64,000 nt of DNA, taken from assembly GCA_003254905.1 (NCBI GenBank), contig QANU01073111.1:418097-482096 (forward strand), written 5' to 3'. Numbering within the stretch: the stretch's first letter is position 1; each line of letters starts with the position of its first letter. Under the pieces are notes generated by a model that had not been told where the DNA came from, did no database searches, and saw only the letters and a list, made by a program, of their open reading frames with translations. This stretch comes from Nissolia schottii (lineage: Eukaryota; Streptophyta; Magnoliopsida; Fabales; Fabaceae). Made by a program: the position numbers and the translations under genes. Below, one piece after another: positions 12,144 to 24,226 of this stretch.

Positions 12144-15100
12144 TTAATGAAACTTTGACTCGGAGGGTTTGCTTCCCCTAAAAGCTGAAAGAGAAAAGAA
12201 TGACCTTGACGCTGGAACGTGAACATGCAGAAGAAAAACAAGAAGTAATTAATGAGGAACACCACTAGTGAGAAAAGCAAGGTAAAGGGAACAATAAAAT
12301 CATATTTACAAGTCTGTAGTTTACTCATGGAGACTGACCTCTTGTGGTAGGACCAGCACCAGAATCACGACCTTCTTGCATCTTATGAGAACCCTTGCCA
12401 TCATCTCTACTTGCTGCACAGACAGAAGAAATTTATAGATGATAATATAGGCATGATCTGAAAAGCACAGCTAACTAATTCAACCAGTCAAGAGCAACAT
12501 GAAAAAACTAGCATAAAATTATGGTAACTTTATCTTGTTGACATTAAGTCCCCGTTATGTACCAAATAACCAACAACGCTAATGCAAGAATTTTGAGAAG
12601 TTCGAAGAAGATAAGCGAAGAATCCCAATTAAAATCAAGATCCAAATCAGTAGAGCACGAGAAAGAAAAAGATCCACAAGGAAAGCATCTGATGTTAGTT
12701 TTCTAAAAACTGTATGCGGAGTAGGTATTCCAAAGTTTATAGCAGTTTCTTCAGGTTTGATTAAGGAGAAAGGGACAAATGTATTATATTAGTTTACTAG
12801 TACCTAAATCATATCCTTCATGTACTGAACTTTTGGGTTGCCCATAACTTTTCACATTGAGTGCAGCCTTTCTCAGCAGATTGTCAGCATTTCTTTTATT
12901 AATGTTTTTAAGATCCTCAGCATCATCCTCTCCTTCCGAAAAAACTGATGGGCTGGACCAGCCCGTAGAACCTGTATCACCCTTGCTCTTCCGAGCAAAT
13001 TTCAAGAGCCTTTTCAAACCTTTGGGTGCATCTTTTTGGTATATCATGGCAGGAGGATTCTCAGCATTTCCCCAATCATTAGTGTCAGGTTCACTACTTT
13101 CCTCTTGAAGCATTTGCGACAGAGAATGGCGAACACGAGGACTAGCTGATCCAGCTGGAGGAATATTGGCCAGAGATGCGGATTGGAATGTGCTATCCTC
13201 ACATGGCTTGGGCAGTTCCACATCCTCTTCTATCTCCACCCAGGCAGAAGGCGATATGGTTGACTCTTCTTCATTCCTTATTTCTAGGGAAGACTCCACA
13301 ACATCTGTTAAGACATCACCACCTTCGGTAGGATCTTGGTCTAAATTACCCGTCTCACCATGTTGCAAGTGATTATTTATCGGAGATTCTGGTTCTGTAG
13401 CAGCATTCTCATGACTAGGTTTTACAGTGTCCCTGTCTGAATGCTGACTGACCAAGTCAGAAGCATTGACAACCAACTCCCTTTCTTGTTCAATAAGACA
13501 CTCACTTTCTCTGAGAGATTTGTCCAGCATAGGAGGAGTTTTGTTCTTGTTAAGATTACCAGTACCTTGCCCCATCCGAGAACCCTTACGTAGAAATGGT
13601 TTTGATTCCAATGGTACCACGCTGCTTTTCTTGGTTCCCTTGCTACTCAAGCTAATCTTTGAAGGGACAGACATTTCTTCAGAAGATGTCATGGCTTTAG
13701 CTTTGGTTGCCTTGCTCTTGTTTGCGACAGCTGCCTGCCGCTTCTCATTCGTGCTTTTGAGGCTCCTGGCACTACCAGTCTGAGTTTCTTTCTCATTTCT
13801 GTTTTGCTGCTTAGGCTTTTCCCTTTGGGAACTTGGTTGAGGAACAGATGATGTTGACATCGGCTTTCGGCGAGTTGGGGTGCTGTTAGCAGATGAAACT
13901 CCACCACGAGCTTTACCAGGGGATGTGCCAGCAGCCCTTGGTGAAGGTGTTGCTGACCAGGACTTACGAGTAGCAGGCATTGGTGACATTTTAGATGCTG
14001 TCTTTTTTGTAACTGTAGGTTTAGAGGTTTCCTTTGGAGAATTTGCAGGTTGAGTTGGATTTCTAAGAGATTTTTGGGGCAACCTTGTAGCACTTTTTTT
14101 GCTTGCACTCGCATTTTTGGATAACATTTCTGCTTTCCTTTTATCAAGCAGTTGCTGCATTTCTCGAAATTGTGCTTCTTTTTCTACCCGTTTTCCAGCT
14201 TTCTCCCCTCGAAGTTTTGCATCCCTTTTTTCCTTATAATGATCATAAGATCCTCCTCTCTGCTCAAATGAAATATTCTGGTTTCTGCTAGGCTGGGACT
14301 TTCCAAACATAACAGGCTTACTTTCGACCATTTTCTTTAAAATCTGGTTGAACTCTTCTTGCTTTTGTTGATTCCATTCTGCTGAGGCTGCCAACTTTTT
14401 GACAGTTTCCTCTTTTGGATCAGTTTCTTCTTGATTATCTACAGTATAAGAACCTATACTTTCCTGTCTTTCCTGTTTTACATCACAAGCACTGGTCTCA
14501 TTGTTATTGAGAGTTTCGGAAATAAAATCAGACAGCACTTCTACATCTGAATTCTTAGGATTCTCAACATGTACTACATCATTGGAAGTCACTGGAACAG
14601 GATCTTCAGGGGCAAGTTCTGACTGGTCTTGAGCAGAGGTCTCCCCAACACCTGAACTCCATCTTCTCAAGACAGATTTATTTGTACTAATAGAAACATC
14701 TGTTAATGACTTCCTCTTCTGAATATCTGCAGTTTGATCTCGCTGTTTGCTTTCAAAAAGACTGATGGCATCTTGCACAGTTATCCTTCTAACATCAATT
14801 TCTGGCTTCTTAAAGGGTTGCTCAGATACTTCCCCTTCAGAGCCATTTTCAGCAGCATCTCTATAAGATATTGGCCTCTCTCTGGCAGGAAAATAATTGA
14901 GACTCTTAATAGTTATTGCAGCAGCTCTGCGTGGTCCAGCTCTTCCTATTTGTACCCTTCGCATTGGAGATGCTGACCTTCTGGGTGTTGCAGATCTTAC
15001 GAGAGAACGACTTCTCTCAGCAGATACTTGATCCTCATCACTTGAGTTAGAGGCCTCATCGCTTTCTGTTGAACTCTGTCTCTCAACTTGAGCAGCTTTA

Positions 15101-18100
15101 GCTGGTGAAACACCATACTTAACTGGTGCATCCGACTGAAATGGATTGGAACCCTGCAGGTTTTTAACAGCCCTGTTTGCGTCATTACTTGTCACATCAC
15201 ATGTGAACGAGGATGTTTCATTGTCCAAGGGACCAATATCCTGGCTCTTTTGGTTTATTTCTATAAACTTGCACAAAGAATGCCTGTGAATATACACAAT
15301 GAAGGTAATCTGTGCTTAGCAGCTTAGAAATGCTTCTAGTATGAGAAATTTTTATGCTAAAGATCTAGTAGCAATTACACATCCGGAGGGTCTATAAATA
15401 TGTCTGAAACTTACTCTATATTAGTAGCACCAAAATGTTGAGAAAATTTTGCTAAATAAGTCATAGCTTTAGGGGGGCATGTAGCACCAATGGCCTTGTT
15501 AAAAGTTTCAACTAGCTTGCTTCTCAATGCTGTGAGTCTTAGATCCATTGCTCGTAACAATTCATTCCTGGGAGCATATTTTCAGAAAGCTTAATAGAAG
15601 ATAGAGGGTGCAGTAAGCATATTCTACTACATGTAATGTAATAGTCACAAGAACATACTTCGAAGATTCAGACGACACACTTTTCACTTCAGGCTGCTCA
15701 TAAACAATAAACTGTTAGTTGAAATACGATGTAAATGAAATCAAGCATGAACCATATTATTGAATAAGTTGATTTATTGGTAATAGTGTTAACTATTTTT
15801 CGAAATGAATCCACCCTAGGACATTGGAGAAAAGTAATTACCTTGGAGGTTGGGGCTTCACCGTCTGTCGAAAACAGGGAACATTCAGAACAATGATATC
15901 TTGTTAAATCAGATTTATATAAAAAAAAAAATTCAATACGTATACATAAAAGGTGAAAATCATTAAAGCCTAACAGAAACCCAGTGACCAACTCCTGCAT
16001 AATCAGCAATGTCAAATGGAAGTAGGTCGTTTTACGGTTGGTGAATGTTAGGTTTGACCATGTAATTTGGATGAAATCTTTTTATCGATTCAAGGGATTT
16101 TGGTAGGACTAAGGAGGGAGTGTCTGATATGGTAATGTGCATGTATGCAATTCTTTGCTGTATTTGGCTTGAGCAAATGTTTAGACTTTCAGGAATTCCT
16201 CTTAGCCCCTACTCTAATTTGGGAGAAGGAGAAGATTGTCTTTTTTGGCCTCTATAATGCGCTGCACATGGTTTCTTTCATGGAGTCTCCTTGGCATATA
16301 TGTGAAGGGATTGGAGACTTTTAACATGCTTGTCAGGCCTTTATTTTTACTTCTTTGTGCCTTCATCAAGGATTGTTCTTCCCCCTAATTAATAGTATTT
16401 CTTCCGAAGAAAAATTATAGGCAGCTTCATTAGAGAGATTTCAATTTCATCCCAGACGAGAAAAAGTTATCTAATCCTCTCCATTACTAGCTATTGTACT
16501 AAAAGATTTGCTTATCATATACAACAGAATGCTGACATGCAATGTCAGCAGTAACACAACATGAGAATAGAGAAATTCTTGCAACAAATTTTAGAGACTT
16601 AAGTGATTACCACAACATACAACAAAAATCTTGCTTGGCATGACAGGCCACGTTTGCCACTGGTGTTCTTTTTTAGGTGGGGGAAAAAAAAAAAAGAAAC
16701 GTGATTCCAAGTTCCAACCGATAAGGCATGCAAAGATAGTAAGAGAATTTATTGAAAGTTACCTCTTTCCTCACTTCCATCATGATCCTTATGGTCCTGA
16801 TTTCAGAATACAATTTCAGTTAGAAGCTATTCACTTCCAATATTTATTCATTTAAAGACAGAGTATCACCTTCCCATATAAAGAAACATGGAATTTTTTT
16901 GCCTCCTCCAACTGACACATCTCATCCATAATAGTATTGATGACATTTATCAAACCTGGTGAACTAACAATATGCAGGAACCTGAGAGGAAAAATAATAT
17001 CTGAACTAGTAAGATTTTACCATGCGTAAAATGCAAACAAAAAATTAAGAAGGAACCCCTCTTTGATAGAAACCTTTTAAGAGTTTCTTTTGAAAACCAT
17101 TCAGCATCATGCATATTTTCGGGCAATTTAAGATCGAAGTCTGCATCACATCCCTTAGCGTATAAATCATTAATTGCAGGTACATGTGGCAACAAATGTT
17201 CCAAATGTCCAGCTGCCACTTTCTCGGATTGTTTCCCCTTACCGACAAATGCCTCGTACCTACCCAATGCAATGGAAACAAAGGTGTAAAAATCCAGTAA
17301 AAGCACATAGAAATGTATAAAAATCACCCAGTAAACAGCTTAAGGATAAAGCTACTCAATGCAAAATTGAATCTACTGAAGGAAGAACTAGCAAAGGAAA
17401 CCACAATGACTCAGATAGTGTACATATGAACAATGGCTACAAGTTTGACATGTAATAGGTAAAACCCTGCTCCTAAGTCTCAAGAACACGGCTTTGTCCG
17501 GCCATAACTTAAAGATTATAATTATACTACTAATACTGCTCTAAAATAACTATATTCATTGATCAGATTTCATAATTAATACCATCGAGTTAATAGTTGC
17601 ACTTAAATCAGTGCTAAAATTAAGGTAGAAGAGGAAGTAATGGCAAAATATCTTATGATTAACTAGCGAACAATATTCTCACTTTTTATTCTATAAGTTT
17701 CACCATGCACAGCCACCGTGAAAAATGAAATGATAAAACCAATTTGAATTATGGAATTGGATCTAGATATACCAGAGAAATTGGGAATTCTTGTCTAGAT
17801 ATTTTATTTCATTTCGCCATTACGATTCAAATTGGGATTTTAAAACAGAACAGATTCCGGTTTGAAATTCTTAAAAGCAGGTCATTCCCTTTCTTCCTTA
17901 ATTTCATTTTAATATTCATCTTCTTACATGACCATGTAAGGAGATACTATTTCATAAAATCTCTCAAAAATTCTAAAGTTTGTAACTCAATGTTATCACT
18001 AATTAAAGTCAAATATTCATGCTATTGAGATTATTACTTTAGAACTGTTTTTTTTTTCCAGGATATAAAAGTAAACCTATTACGAAGGAGGGGGGGGCGG

Positions 18101-18300
18101 GGGAAGAACATCTAAACAGAGGATAAGACATAGTCCAAAACAACTTTAGAAAATACTACTAAAATGAGTTCCCGTGATAAACTCGGTTTCAATAAGGAAA
18201 CCTCAGATGAGGCCCAGTTCTAACTCCACATAGCAAGAGCTTACCTGTTTTGATTTGGGAAAATCCAAATTGAAGCACAACCCATAGGTGCATCCTCCAT
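12144..18300 (-). CDS. COP1-interacting protein 7-like protein, 10 coding exons
   Basis: Coding exons from the 5' end: 18245-18300, 17074-17259, 16870-16981, 16763-16796, 15842-15864, 15659-15693, 15415-15567, 12804-15283, 12339-12413, 12144-12211. All are GT-AG and phases close to about 1073 aa. The N-terminus ([18 protein letters not shown], then [20 protein letters not shown], then [15 protein letters not shown]) and the [18 protein letters not shown] block are hallmarks of plant CIP7-related proteins. The 2.5-kb exon encodes a long disordered, Ser/Lys-rich middle with [14 protein letters not shown] (about 367-380) and a charged helical stretch (about 548-588). The C-terminus ends [20 protein letters not shown]. 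Arabidopsis CIP7 is a nuclear COP1-binding activator of light-regulated genes; a similar role here is inferred. Oddities: a 23-nt microexon, and a tandem GAGCAG acceptor before the 35-nt exon. Confidence 0.87.
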
Positions 18301-19400
18301 TTCTGAGATGCTAGATAAAAAAAAACCAAAGGAACTTGACCCTGAAAAGGAAAACTAATATTTAGATAGAACTAGATTCTAAATGCCACACTGAATTTAT
18401 TCAAGAAATTTTCAGTTGAATGACCAACGTGAAAACGGTTGGAGACTCTGCCCGTTAAACCACATGGCATTAAGTGAGAACTAATCATCAGCCATCACAT
18501 TCATGCTTCCGACAACATAAGCATATCTCCTTAACGGAATATACAAACATTCAAATCATGCGCAATTAGCACCAAAAATAAAATCATGCGCAATTGAAGT
18601 GCAAAGAAATTATGCAACAACTAAAATATAGCCCAAAGGTTATGAAGACACAAAATGCATATCATTCCAGCAGTTGTAAGAGACGAAACGAAATATCTAA
18701 AATATGAAAAGTTTTTTTTCCTAAAATATGAATGCTGATTATTTTTAGCAAGCACTCTTCTTAGTACAGCATTGGAGGGGAAAAAAATCTAAAATACAAA
18801 ACCACTGAAATGTTCATTTCAAAAAATAAAAAATAAAAAATAAAAAAGAAGCTGCGTGAGAAGATAAAAGAAGATGCAGTTACAATCAGAAAGTGACATC
18901 CAGATCAAAAGAGAAAAAAAACGCGAAATAGCTTGAAATGCGCGCATTGGAGTCAGATCTAGCAATCCACCTAGCACCTTTCTCCAAAAAAGAGAAAACA
19001 CAAAAAAGGAAGAAAAAAAATCGCAGAGAGAGTAAATTCCAGTGAAGCAGATAAGGAAAGAAAATCTCCGATTCTTAAAAATTTTGTACCAAAAAAGAAG
19101 GAAGCAAAAAAAATCCAATGCATACTGAACAAAATGACAGTGAAAGCAAGAGTAGAAAAGCATTCGAGGAAAGTGAGAGCGGAGACCGTGCTTGTTCTCA
19201 CCTCTCGCTCTTTCACTTTCTCTCTCCTCGAACGTTCAAGATCTGAAATCGTGTTTTGTTGTTACGCCACACGGAGAGAGAGGGAAAGATCTTCAAAATC
19301 GAGAGAGGGAAGAAATGTGAGTGAGAACGAGACGAAGCTGCATCCGCAAAGCCGAATCTGCGTGTGTGATGACTGAGTAACTAATAAGGAAGAGAGAGAG
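18301..19400 (-). promoter_or_regulatory. 5' leader intron, leader exon and promoter region of the CIP7-like gene
   Basis: On the minus strand an acceptor-like polypyrimidine run followed by TAG lies about 10 nt before the start codon at 18300. This indicates that the leader is split by an intron. A region rich in CTCTC/GAGAG from about 19130 to 19400 fits a transcribed 5'UTR and core promoter. Exact transcript start unknown. Confidence 0.45.
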
Positions 19401-19534
19401 ATGAGTGATGAGTGATGAGTGGAACAAATGTGAGTAGTGTGTTGTTGGTTTGTGGTCCGCGCTGGTAACTAAATGCACCCACAACACGTTAAACCATCTC
19501 CACCACTTCCTTCTTCAACTACACTACTCTTGCT

Positions 19535-19850
19535 ACTCTCCCCCTTTATTTTTACTGCTTCATTTTTTTTATTTATTTTAGTATATTTATAATTTTTTTA
19601 TTTTTTAAATTTATATTTCATTAATTATTTTTTATTATATTTCTATTAAATATATTTTTTTATGTTTATACACTACTTTTATATTTTATAATGTTAATTC
19701 ATTTTTATTTTTTAGATTTACTCATAATGTAATATATCCATCAATTATTTTTATTAAATAAAGATAATTATATAAAGTATTATTTTTCTTTTACTTTTAT
19801 GTTTTTCGATTTTTTTAATACGTTTGTGGACAAATAAAATACGGAGGAAG
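19535..19850. mobile_element. Stowaway-like MITE (candidate)
   Basis: The left end CTCTCCCCCTTTATTTTTAC follows TA. The right end ...AAAATACGGAGGAAG precedes TA and is the imperfect complement of the left end (CTTCCTCCGTATTTTATTTG). The roughly 315-bp interior is extremely AT-rich and non-coding. TA target sites plus CTCCCTCCGT-type termini are typical of Tc1/mariner-derived Stowaway MITEs. The termini are degenerate. Confidence 0.5.
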
Positions 19851-20106
19851 TACTACTCTAATTACCTNTGTAGTGTCTTGCATTGGTTGATGAGATGTGT
19901 TGTATGTGTATATGTGTGCAGTAATTAAGTATGGGGATGTTAATTTTGAACTGGTGGATATGTGGCCAAATGTGACAAAGATTGGGTTTGTGAGAATAAA
20001 ACGACAATTCTCACCGCAACCAAAGGCATTACTCGTGTCTTTGGGGTTTCCAGATCCACGTATACAACGTACATGTGCCTTGTCAAATTTGTATTTACGC
20101 TCCATT

Positions 20107-20115
20107 CAATAACTT
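20107..20115. repeat. 9-bp target-site duplication, left copy
   Basis: CAATAACTT immediately left of MULE-A; identical to 24218-24226. Confidence 0.85.
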
Positions 20116-23100
20116 GGAAAAATTCCGCAAATAAAAAATTAATTTAAAAGTGTACTCAAAATAAATATTTTTTATAAAGAAATTCGATTTAAATTTATTC
20201 TCTTTTTTTATTTAAAAGTTGATTCAAATCAATTCTTATAATAAAAAAAAATTATTATAAGTATTGATTTGAATCGACTCCTTTGGGAGTCATGTATAAA
20301 GGAGTCGGTTTGAATCGACTCTTTTATAATTTTAACTCTTTCTCTCTTTAAAAAATTATTTTCTCTCTTTAAAAATCTTCTGCAGTTGATATTTTGGTTC
20401 TTAGTACAATGAAAGGTGCAAATTGACTGCGTTTGATCAAGGGCGACTACATCCAACCTCGAGTGAACTTCTAGGTACGCAGATATCTTTACCACAACGT
20501 TTTTGTGTTTTTATTGATGTTAATGTTGTAAACAAATGTTAGGTTAGTGTAGGTCAAAAATGGTAGCCTAGATTTATAGATAAATATATAAATTATTTGA
20601 TAGATTGATAAAATGTTGTTATTGAATCTGAATGTTAGTTAGATTTATTGAACTTGAACTAGATAAATAGTTAGATCTATGAATATTAACATTATGTTAA
20701 TTAGATAAATAGACAAATGTTGTTATTGAAGTTGAATGTTGGTAAAGTTATTGTAGATTGATAAGGTATATATGTAAATTTTTTTGGTAGATTGCTAAGC
20801 TAAAGTATTTTATTGAGATCCAATGTTAGATTCATAGAGTTTTTAGGGACTTGAATGCTATAATTGTCGATTAATTTATGGATTCCACTGGAAAAAAAAA
20901 ACAATAGTTGTTGATCTATAGAGTTTTTGAGAACTTGAATGCAAAATCTGTTGTCTTATTTTATAATTTTATTTTGAGTCACTTTTTATGAATTATTTCG
21001 AGTCAGTTTTGTGTAATTCGTTTGAATACCCTTTTTATGCATTTTTGTAGGCTTGTGTATTGGAGACTCGGTGATACGATAGTTTTCATGAGCCGCATCC
21101 GCTGATGGAGCAAGGACTGCTGGCCACCAGATTTCAGGAAGTTGCGCGCATCATGCCAGCATTCCAGTACAACAGAGCATTGCAGTGATACTCGACATTC
21201 TCGTCGAAGGTTGGGTTGTTACTGAATGGATGGAAGATTGGGCCACTCACTTTGACGACAGGAGCCATTGGGCACTGTTTAAGGAGCTTCTCGGAAAAAG
21301 TCCCCCATAGTAGTCCAGAAAGGGGGCAAGTGTCTACCTAAGGTGGGTCCAGACTGTGTACCATCGATTACACTGGCAAGTGCAACAAAACGAGATGACG
21401 ATTATGCGGTGCACCTAGGCATACATTCTGTTCATGATCGAAGGGTTCCTATTGTCTGACAAATCAGAAAATTGGGTGCACCTAAAGTTTCTCCCCTTGC
21501 TTGAGGACTTGACGAAGACGGGGACATACAACTGGGGGTCAGCAGTCTTGGAAACTCTGTATCGGGAGTTGAGTTGCACTACCAAATTCACTGTGACTGA
21601 GTTTGGTGGTTTTGCTATGCTGCTTATCTATTAGGCATGGATGAGAATACCCCAGCTAACCCGTCATGTGAGATTTACTATGTTCCTGTTGGCTAAAGGG
21701 AACGCACGATAAATGTTTTAGTTTATTTTTTTATTTAATGAATATTAATGTATTTGAATTATTATTTTTTTAACATGAAATTGTATTTTTGTTATGCAGA
21801 TGGTGTCATGTTAAGATAACCACTAAGCCAATGAGGGAGGATTTATTGGTTGCTTATCGTGGTCAGCTTGGCATATACGGGGGTAAGCCAAATAATTTTT
21901 CTTTAATATGTTTTCAATTATCAGTTCATTTATGATACATTCGTTCTATGGTTGAGAATAAAATGTTTTATTTTAATTTTGCAGTTTATTTGGATGCCGT
22001 GTAACGAGAATTTTGTGAATGCGGCGATACCTGAGTGGATATACAATGAGCAGGTGATATGGGCATCAAATATCGCCCTTATCTGCGTCGCCATTGTTAA
22101 GTAGCATCACGCGGACTGTGTGGTCCGACAATTCAGTGGTGCCCAATGGATACCCTGCATGTCGATCGATATCGACCGCCTGCGCTTGAAGGACGCCAAG
22201 GGGGCTGGGGGGATCAAATGACGTGTATTTCATGGAAGATGGTGCGAGGCTTGGAATACACGCGCAGATAGAATAGTGTCATACTCCATTTTTGTAGACT
22301 CCAGGCCCTCCGTTCAGTACTTTCTATGGTACGAGGCATCGTCGTATAGGTTTCTATAGTTTGTTGTGGAGGATATTAACCCAACATTAATAGAGTTGCC
22401 AGCAGATGTTCTTGACGAGGCTCTTTCAGCGCCACCACTAATTGCAGTCTTGACTCGTGCTCCTGAACTGCGTACACTACTAGTTAGGAGGAGGGGAGGG
22501 ACACATGCATCCCAATGACAATACAAAGACCCTGATGACTTTGATATCGAGTTTGATATCAAGGATTTTGATATTCTGATGGATGACGAGTCCGAGCCCC
22601 TAGCAACAACAACAACAACAACCATATGTGAATGTCGGCATGGATGACGAGTCAACCGGGCCCACCCCCAGCAGCAGTCATTTGCTTTTAGTAGTCACTA
22701 TTCAGGACGGGAGACGTCAGTGGGATTTTTGTAGCACCAGGAGCCATATCCTAGATTTGTTGTTGCGTCGACTCTTTATGCTTCAGGTTAGGTTGACATA
22801 GGCTGTTTTTAGGTGGAGTTTTCTCGTCGGAACAGGAGACTCCAGTGGATGATGGCGATGTTTATCGACCTCAGCCATAAATGCCAGGCGCACCATAGTA
22901 AGAGGACGGGTTCTTGGGGGTTGACACAGATGTTGAGCAAATTTAACGATTCTTGCTACTATCATCCCCCACACCAAGTTTTGGTGTTGGGCCCAACGCT
23001 CCCCCCGACACGACTACTATGGAGTGGGATCTTTTTGGCGCCTTGGAGCATGTAACATCTCCTCCACCGTCTCCATTGGGATCACAAGGCTAAGACAAGG

Positions 23101-24217
23101 CCCAAGGGGGCTCAACAGTAGCATCCACGCCGCTCGAGTCGTCCGAGGTGCACCTCGACATGCCACACAGGCGAAAAATATCATGTCTCAAGAGGTCAAC
23201 ACCTTGATGCCCCTGATAGATAGTTATTTTAGGGTTATTTTGGTTTTGTATATATTGTATGTAACTTTATGTAATTTTTTGTGTAACTTTATGTATATAA
23301 CTTAACTTATGTATGTTACTTTATAAAATATGTTACATTATTGTGCGATTCATTTCATTGAATTTTTTATTTCTTTATAACTAACAAATTTTGTTTACGT
23401 ATGAATAAAGAATAAAATTTGTAACAACTAAACAAAAAACGACATAACAAGTAATAATAAAACGCATTTCAAATACAGACCATAAATAGGCATATCATAC
23501 GTTAACATAACCTTATTTTTCTTCTAAAGAATAAAATTAGTAACAACAACAACTAAATAAAAGTGACGTAACAATTAACAAGTCATCCATAAAGCACATT
23601 CATAAACCGGCATAAACATGCATATTATACAATAAAACCTTACTTTTCTCTTGAAACTTAGTACACAGTGAGAAAAACTATGTTTTTTGGTTTTTTCTCC
23701 CAAAAGAATTGATTCAAATAAACTCCTTTAAGAGTTGATTATTTGAATCAACTTTTATTTAAAAATAAAACTTTTTTATTAGAAGATGTAATGATGTGAA
23801 ATTGTAATGGATTGAATTATGGAATTAATAGAGATGAGTGTGGTATTTTCTGCATTTTGGTGTTTGAATTACAAGGAAATGGATAGTGATGGAAAACTAG
23901 AGAGAAGAATATCCTAAGAGAGAGGTAGGATCAAACCAATGCAAATTTTTCATACCTTCTACTTCCCCTATTCCTCCTATTTATAATAAAAATGGCTCCC
24001 TAATTGGACCAATTCTTAATTTGAGCCTTTATTTACCTAGGTCCGTTATAGAAGAGTTAATTTGAATCAACTCCTGATTAAAAAAAGAAAAAGTAAAATG
24101 AGAGTTGATTTAAATCGACTCATTTATAAGAAAATGATTTATTTAAAAAAATAACTTTTAAATTCATTCATTTGAATAATAGGGTAATTTTAATATTGTA
24201 TTTGAAAAAAAAATTCC
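20116..24217. mobile_element. MULE-A: 4.1-kb Mutator-like element carrying a PMD pseudogene
   Basis: The element starts GGAAAAATTCC and ends AAATTCC, with a perfect 9-bp duplication CAATAACTT on both sides (20107-20115 and 24218-24226), the classic Mutator TSD length. Subterminal 150-200 bp are degenerate inverted repeats built from GATTCAAAT and AATCGACTC motifs (left about 20180-20340, right about 24045-24140). The interior holds a decayed plant mobile domain gene on the plus strand and no recognisable MURA transposase, so the copy is non-autonomous. AT-rich, non-coding spacers (about 20480-21050 and 23230-24040) flank the gene remnant. Confidence 0.8.
20400..23220 (+). pseudogene. Plant mobile domain (PMD) protein, degenerate
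   Basis: Scattered frames match the PMD family, annotated in legumes as 'serine/threonine phosphatase 7 long form homolog'-like. The segment at 21434-21634 reads FLPLLEDLTKTGTYNWGSA followed by a YRE motif. About 21960-22170 reads FIWMPCNENFVNAAIPEWIY, then ICVAIVK, a stop, and VRQFSGAQWIP. The acidic, low-complexity tail (DDFDIEFDIKDFDI) lies around 22540-22590. Several frameshifts and in-frame stops (for example after VAIVK) break it, so it is not functional. PMD proteins such as Arabidopsis MAIN/MAIL1 act in nuclear gene silencing and genome stability; TE-borne relatives are widespread in plants. Exon limits are approximate. Confidence 0.72.
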
Positions 24218-24226
24218 CAATAACTT
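24218..24226. repeat. 9-bp target-site duplication, right copy
   Basis: CAATAACTT immediately right of MULE-A; identical to 20107-20115. Confidence 0.85.

Noticed and set aside
11912..12328. 138-codon minus-strand ORF at the 3' end of the CIP7-like gene
   Set aside because: It reads through the intron and last exon in a different frame; the spliced frame ends in the conserved [16 protein letters not shown] terminus.
13689..14147. 152-codon minus-strand ORF inside the CIP7-like exon
   Set aside because: Shadow frame of the 2.5-kb coding exon; low-complexity composition follows from the overlapping Ser/Lys-rich frame.
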